From assembly GCF_003576645.1 (NCBI RefSeq), contig NC_044930.1, positions 2,327,699 through 2,391,698 of the forward strand: DNA of 64,000 bases. The letters are read 5' to 3'. The notes under the pieces are model-generated. The model saw only the letters and a program-made list of their open reading frames with translations, made no database searches and was not told where the DNA came from. The DNA is from Ipomoea triloba (lineage: Eukaryota; Streptophyta; Magnoliopsida; Solanales; Convolvulaceae). The translations under genes were made by a program, and so were the position numbers. Position 1 is the stretch's first letter. Each line of letters starts with the position of its first letter. This document shows positions 59,566 to 64,000 of this stretch, one piece after another.

Positions 59566-59811
59566 TTAGTTGTGCCTTCCAACCTTATCCCAGCAGCAAG
59601 TTGGCCAGCACGGACACTTTTCGTGCACCTCCAACAGCAAACGAGATCTGATTAAGGAATTCGGGTTCTTGTACCCGCCGTCGTCAATGGCGGCGCCGGT
59701 AACATGATCGTTGGATTCCAGCGAGGCGGCGTCCGACAAGGAGTTGCCTACGTAGCAGCAGATTGCAAAAGCCATGATGAAAATCACTGCCATGCTCTTT
59801 TTGCTTGCCAT
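59566..59811 (-). CDS. Small secreted peptide precursor B, inverted paralogue of A
   Basis: An 81-residue precursor on the minus strand: signal peptide MASKKSMAVIFIMAFAICC, an acidic Asp/Ser-rich middle ten residues shorter than in A, and the conserved end SLIRSRLLLEVHEKCPCWP then TCCWDKV. It differs from A in the conserved block only at one position (Thr for Ala between CWP and CC). A TATA-like TATATATAA (minus strand, 59858-59848) lies just 37 bases before the ATG, so the 5' UTR should be very short. The unequal conservation, with C-terminus strict and middle free, argues both copies are under selection for the C-terminal peptide. Confidence 0.75.
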   Translation of the reverse strand: MASKKSMAVIFIMAFAICCYVGNSLSDAASLESNDHVTGAAIDDGGYKNPNSLIRSRLLLEVHEKCPCWPTCCWDKVGRHN

Positions 59812-59847
59812 CTTTGTTTTAGCTAGCTATGATTAGAGTGCATGCAG

Positions 59848-59858
59848 TTATATATATA
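59848..59858 (-). promoter_or_regulatory. TATA box of peptide gene B
   Basis: TATATATAA on the minus strand within ATCCTATATATATAACTGCA, the same context as the TATA box of gene A. Confidence 0.65.
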
Positions 59859-60703
59859 GGATGTCTGATCTGTCGTCTACGAACAGTAAACATCACAAAG
59901 CTTAGGTATTCTGGTTTTTCGATCAGGAAGACGTTAAAACTGCCGCGTCGTAAGTCACATTGTTCTTATTATTATTAATCTTACGGTCCTTGGAGTTGAA
60001 ACCATGGGAATTCAATGAGAATATGCGGCGAATTCTACAAACATAATAATAATGAGCTTCATTTAACTTGGTTCAGTATGTAGGTAATACTATAGGTATA
60101 GGTATTTGTGTGAAGAGATCAAAGTTTCAAATTTGACACTTACATTTGATTATGTGTACTAAGAGCATGGTTTATTGGTCGGAAATCATATTTCTGCGAA
60201 TCTGTCGCTAGCAATTGATTTTTTGGTCGGAAATTATGCCTGATTTCAAGTGACATGCAATCACAGGATACTAACCTGTTTTTGGACTTTATTACTTCAA
60301 AATAAAATGTTAATGAATTTAATTACAACTTTTAAAAGTTTAGGTACGTAATTGATTTTTTAAATAAAGTTTGAGGGCATATTTAACTATTTTCCCATTT
60401 ATTTTTTCAAAAAGTTACTTTGAGAAGATTTTTGAATTTTAGAGTTTTGAAGTATTAAGATATTATAAAAAGCTGATTATCTAAAAACTTGTATTGATAG
60501 TTTAATCAAGTTAAATAATTAATAATAGTCAAACAAATCAAAATTTGCTGATAATTGTTTTGATACCATATATTCTATAACGGTGATTATTGTGAACATT
60601 TGGGTACGTTAATGTAATTATCAATGAATATTGCTACCCTTTCTGCAAATTATGTAAATTAGAGAAGCATTTCCCTCCCTCGGCAACATTCTCAATCACC
60701 GGA
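59859..60703. other. Intergenic region between peptide gene B and DTW gene
   Basis: AT-rich DNA holding two divergent promoters. No gene, RNA or clear mobile element is seen. Confidence 0.5.
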
Positions 60704-61972
60704 ATGGCTCCGGAAAATTGCGCAGCTAACAAAGACATCCCTGACGCCGCCGCCGGCGACTTCCAAACAAGGCGAAGGATATGCGCCAAATGCGACAGGC
60801 CAGCAAACGTTTGCTTATGCGCTACAATCCCAGCCGACCCGATTGCGAACCTGACCCGAGTCGTTGTCCTCCAGCACCCTCACGAGCGCCGCCACAAGCT
60901 CGCCACTGTTCCTGTTCTGTCCAAGTGCCTGGGAAATTGCGAGGTCATTGCCGGACGGAGACTTCGTTATGGTGATTCCAAGGTCCTCGATAATCTTCAT
61001 GATGAGGCAATTGCAAACCCTAATGTGCCCCGCAGAGCTGTTTTTCTCTTTCCTGGTAGGTAATGTAAATATGAAATTTGTTTTTTTCTCTTACCTTATT
61101 AAGGATTGCAGTCATTTCTTAGTTTTTGAATACTTAAACAGGCATCTATATGAGTTTCAATGTGATTTTATTCTTAAAACGTAATATGGGAGGGAAAGAT
61201 CGATACTTTTAGAGTTTTAGTAATTTGTTGCTCATCAATGAACAATGCACCGTACTTTTCAAAGTGGATACAATTATTTATTTATTTTTTAAATGTATCA
61301 AGAAGCTAAATTTAAGGTACAAAATCAAAGCTTTGTCAAGCTGAGTATTACTCTAGGAATGTATTTGCTTCATAATTGGTAGCTTTTTTTTTAGCTGCAA
61401 TTCACCAAGTTGATTAAGCAATTTAAGTGTGTAATACTAATACTACTACTATATACCAATGGTTAGGCAATCAGTTTTTAGCAAATAGGAGTGCAAATAA
61501 GAACTGGAAGCTTAATCTTTCCCTGAATGTTTCTTCAGGCACAGAAACATCGGAATCAATGGAGATCAACCAGTGGAAATGTTCAACTAAAAATTTTGAT
61601 AGAAGCAATTATGTCTTGATTGCTCTTGATGGAACTTGGAAGCATGCTAAGGAGATGATGTGTGCTAGCCTAGAATTTTTGTCCAAATTTGCAGTCCAAG
61701 TTTATTTAAGTTATGATACTAGCATTGATGGTGGAACAATTTTCGATTCTGATCTAATTCTCAGAAAGGAACCATTTAGTGGGTGTATGAGTACAATGGA
61801 GGCAGTTGCTCACTGCTTACAGGTTCTTGACCCTAATGGAGTTGAGATTGAAGCAAGACTGGTTGAGGCTCTAAGGACTATGGTTAGATTTCAGACTAGC
61901 TATTTGAGGCCTATGAAACAACGGCCAAAGTTGGTTAAAAAAACCAAAGAGAATGTAAAAAGAAATGAGTGA
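60704..61972 (+). CDS. DTW-domain protein, probable tRNA-uridine aminocarboxypropyltransferase
   Basis: DTW proteins (E. coli TapT, human DTWD1/2) transfer the 3-amino-3-carboxypropyl group of SAM to uridine in tRNA, forming acp3U. Exons 60704-61055 and 61539-61972 give 261 residues. A zinc-type cysteine cluster is present at C27, C30, C37 and C39 (CAKCDRPANVCLC). RVVVLQHPHERRHKLATVP follows, a conserved HP-E motif. The name-giving motif is D148-G149-T150-W151 (ALDGTWKHAKEM), and SGCMSTMEAVA carries the conserved ST-EA element. The donor at 61056 is chosen because it alone keeps frame into the exon starting TETSES. The basic C-terminus (KKTKENVKRNE) may bind RNA. It probably corresponds to Arabidopsis At2g41750 by family and synteny. 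Confidence 0.92.
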
Positions 61973-64000
61973 GAATTTACAAAATGTCCATACTTATAGT
62001 GTAAGATTTGTTGCTGGTGGTTTGATTCATTTACTATTATATTTAAGAGGCCAGGTTTTGCAAATTCAGAGCTTTGAGCTTAATCACTTACTGGAGTAAA
62101 GAAGGCCATTTACAAGTACCCATCCTTTTTAGGTACTCTTTGATCTGTTACTCTTGTTGTGTCTATTGAGCAGGCTCTTGTTAAGTACTATTAACATGTC
62201 AAATTGTCAATCCACATAGTGGGTTTGTATAGCTTCTTGACCATCTTTTTGTTTTCTCCTTAATTGCTCCACAATGTTGCAGTTGGAGAGTTGAGATTTT
62301 GTGTTTGTGTGTGTGGTTCTCCAAGCAAACATCCAGTTCTCTTGAATAATGTCCAAGCATATGTGTTTATCCCAAAGTGGATGCATGGGAACATATGCTT
62401 GGACATTCTTCAGGAATCAGGACAAACGTTTTGCCTGGAGAGCCAAACCCAATCTCAACTTTCAAGTGGCAGCACTTTTGGTCAATCCAGAAGAATACAT
62501 AGCAATGGTCTAGAAACCATTCAAGCTCACTCTATTAACATCTTAATAGTCATGTGTGCCGAAAATAGATCTTAATATCACAAAAAGAAAATAAAAAAAC
62601 CTCATGGCCTCATTGCTTAGTGCCTTAGTAATTTGTAGTTTTTTGGAATAACTATTTCCAAATATGAGTAAGGTACTTTATGAAATTTGCATCATATAGA
62701 TGTTAGGACTATCCATGTAACTAGCTTTGCACTTTGCTTGTTAGGTTTTAAGCTTCTGATAGAGAAGTAATAGTCAATTCCAAAAAAATAGAGAAGTGAT
62801 AGTCAGTTGACTACCATTCTACTTTATAATTCCTTTCTCTATAATCAATAAAGGTGACCCTCTTCTTTCCCCTAAAAAAGTAGTGTGGTAATAACTCCCT
62901 TTTCCATTTTTTTTTTTTTCATGAAGAGCAATGCTTTTGGTTAAATTCATTAGCGAGCTTGGTATTTAAAAAAAAAAAAAAATACAATTCATATGTGTGA
63001 CAGGTTTCTAATGCAATTGTATAAGCAAAGATTGTATGTTTGTATTTCAGATTTTCAGAGTTTTCAAGCATATCAGCCATTCAATCTGGACTAATTTCAA
63101 CAAGTCAGAACTTTTGTTTGTTCACAAGTCACATTTATTGAAATGAACCAAGTTGGTTTCATTGCCTTCATGTGAATGAAGATACCAGAGTTTGATTGGT
63201 GTTGGTTGGACTTTTAATCCTGTCAAGTTAAATGCACATATTTGCCAAACTTGCCGGCATTGCCGCCCAGTTTGCTTTGCTTTGCTTTTAGGGAATTCAC
63301 AGACATAACCTTGAATTCAGATACCGTTGGAAAATATCCACATTCAGAGGATGTATCAGAGAGGTTGCTAAATCACATTACAGGGCCACCAGACCAGGTT
63401 TAGCAGGACTTTGCCAAAGTTGTGAGATATCTCTACTCTGTGTTTGAAGCATGGCTTAAGCTTTTGATAAAAAGGTGAAGTGGAAGTGAAGAAGAGTAAG
63501 AAGATTGGATCTGTAACCTGTTCAGTTTATGAGGGGAAAACATTATGGTTGATTTTCTGTGGTAGGGCATAGCTTTAAAAGTGATAAATCAGTGGAGGTG
63601 GTAAACCTAAGTCTTAACCATTTGGTTCAGGTCTGTTGTTTAATGGTTCCTCATGAATATAATTGTGGTTGATGCATTCACTTGAAAGGTGGTGTTGGTT
63701 TCTTTTATTGAAGCTGGTGCTGTGCTGTTATTGTCAGCCTGGAGGTCAGGGGCCCTAGTTTGCTTTATCTACCTTTTTGGGTGATAAGCATGCACTGTAA
63801 AGTGTAAAGGCCCTCTTGCCTGCCTACTCAAATTTTCAGTTGTACAAAATATATGATACTCAATATTCATTATGATCTTAGAAAAATAGCACTCTCTACT
63901 ATTACTAGTCGTAATTTAACTAGTTGACCAATTTAAGGAGACTTGATACGTAGTAGCTTGATTCCTACGGCATCTGTATGGTGCAAGGTTCAATTTTTAT
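61973..64000. other. 3' flank and intergenic region to window end
   Basis: No supported gene. A strong short hairpin lies at 62342-62411. Poly(T/A) tracts occur near 62910-62920 and 62970-62982. Small open frames here lack recognisable features. Confidence 0.5.
62342..62411 (+). other. Near-perfect hairpin of about 20 bp with 28-30 base loop
   Basis: GAATAATGTCCAAGCATATG is followed after about 28 bases by CATATGCTTGGACATTCTTC; the arms pair at 19 of 20 positions, and inside them GTTTATCCC and GGGAAC pair further. Size and stem resemble a small miRNA-type precursor or a tiny foldback element. It matches no miRNA family I know. Confidence 0.6.

Noticed and set aside
62264..62575. 103-codon open frame at 62.3 kb
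   Set aside because: It runs through the hairpin and simple GTGT repeats, with no conserved features or supporting splice pattern.
1..64000. CRISPR arrays, bacterial operons, viral integrations
   Set aside because: No regular spacer-repeat arrays and no bacterial or recognisable viral genes; the direct repeats found are microsatellites, SINEs or foldback arms.

Overview
The window is nuclear DNA of a flowering plant, most likely a eudicot. The evidence is AT-rich intergenic DNA, many-exon genes with GT-AG (and two GC-AG) introns, and plant-type families: NAC, DUF642, SMT1, a DYW-class PPR protein, STELLO, tRNA-derived SINEs and MITE-like foldback elements. I cannot name the species. Assembly gaps are a 670-base N block at 17905-18574 and a single N at 42771.

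Layout. 1-8.4 kb is gene-poor and repeat-rich. 8.4-10.6 kb holds a NAC-like gene (minus) with an in-frame minisatellite. 12.1-15.1 kb is a DUF642 cell-wall protein gene (plus). 15.9-20.0 kb is a sterol C-24 methyltransferase gene (SMT1 type), frameshifted as sequenced and crossed by the N gap. 21.2-23.3 kb is an intronless DYW-type PPR gene. 24.8-34.0 and 35.7-45.4 kb are two tandem genes for an insulysin-like M16 zinc metallopeptidase (PXM16 type), each with 26 exons of identical lengths encoding 969 residues. 46.2-48.0 kb is a conserved plant gene of unknown function (minus, four exons, 247 residues). 48.5-51 kb is a transposon nest: a LINE RNase H remnant split by a 1.6-kb perfectly symmetric foldback element, followed by a second foldback. 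51.3-55.0 kb is a STELLO-type glycosyltransferase-like gene. 56.5-59.8 kb holds three small secreted cysteine-rich peptide genes; two are paralogues in inverted orientation with a conserved C-terminus. 60.7-62.0 kb is a DTW-domain tRNA modification gene. The rest, to 64 kb, has no gene I can support.

The genes do not form an operon-like unit. From memory, DUF642, PXM16, STELLO and DTW genes lie close together in the same order on Arabidopsis chromosome 2 (around At2g41800-At2g41750), so this looks like a conserved microsyntenic block into which NAC, SMT1, PPR and peptide genes are interspersed. The most unusual items are the inverted pair of peptide genes, the tandem peptidases whose C-termini differ at the peroxisomal-signal position, the SMT1 frameshift with a duplicated exon fragment, and the foldback elements with intact 9-10 bp target duplications.
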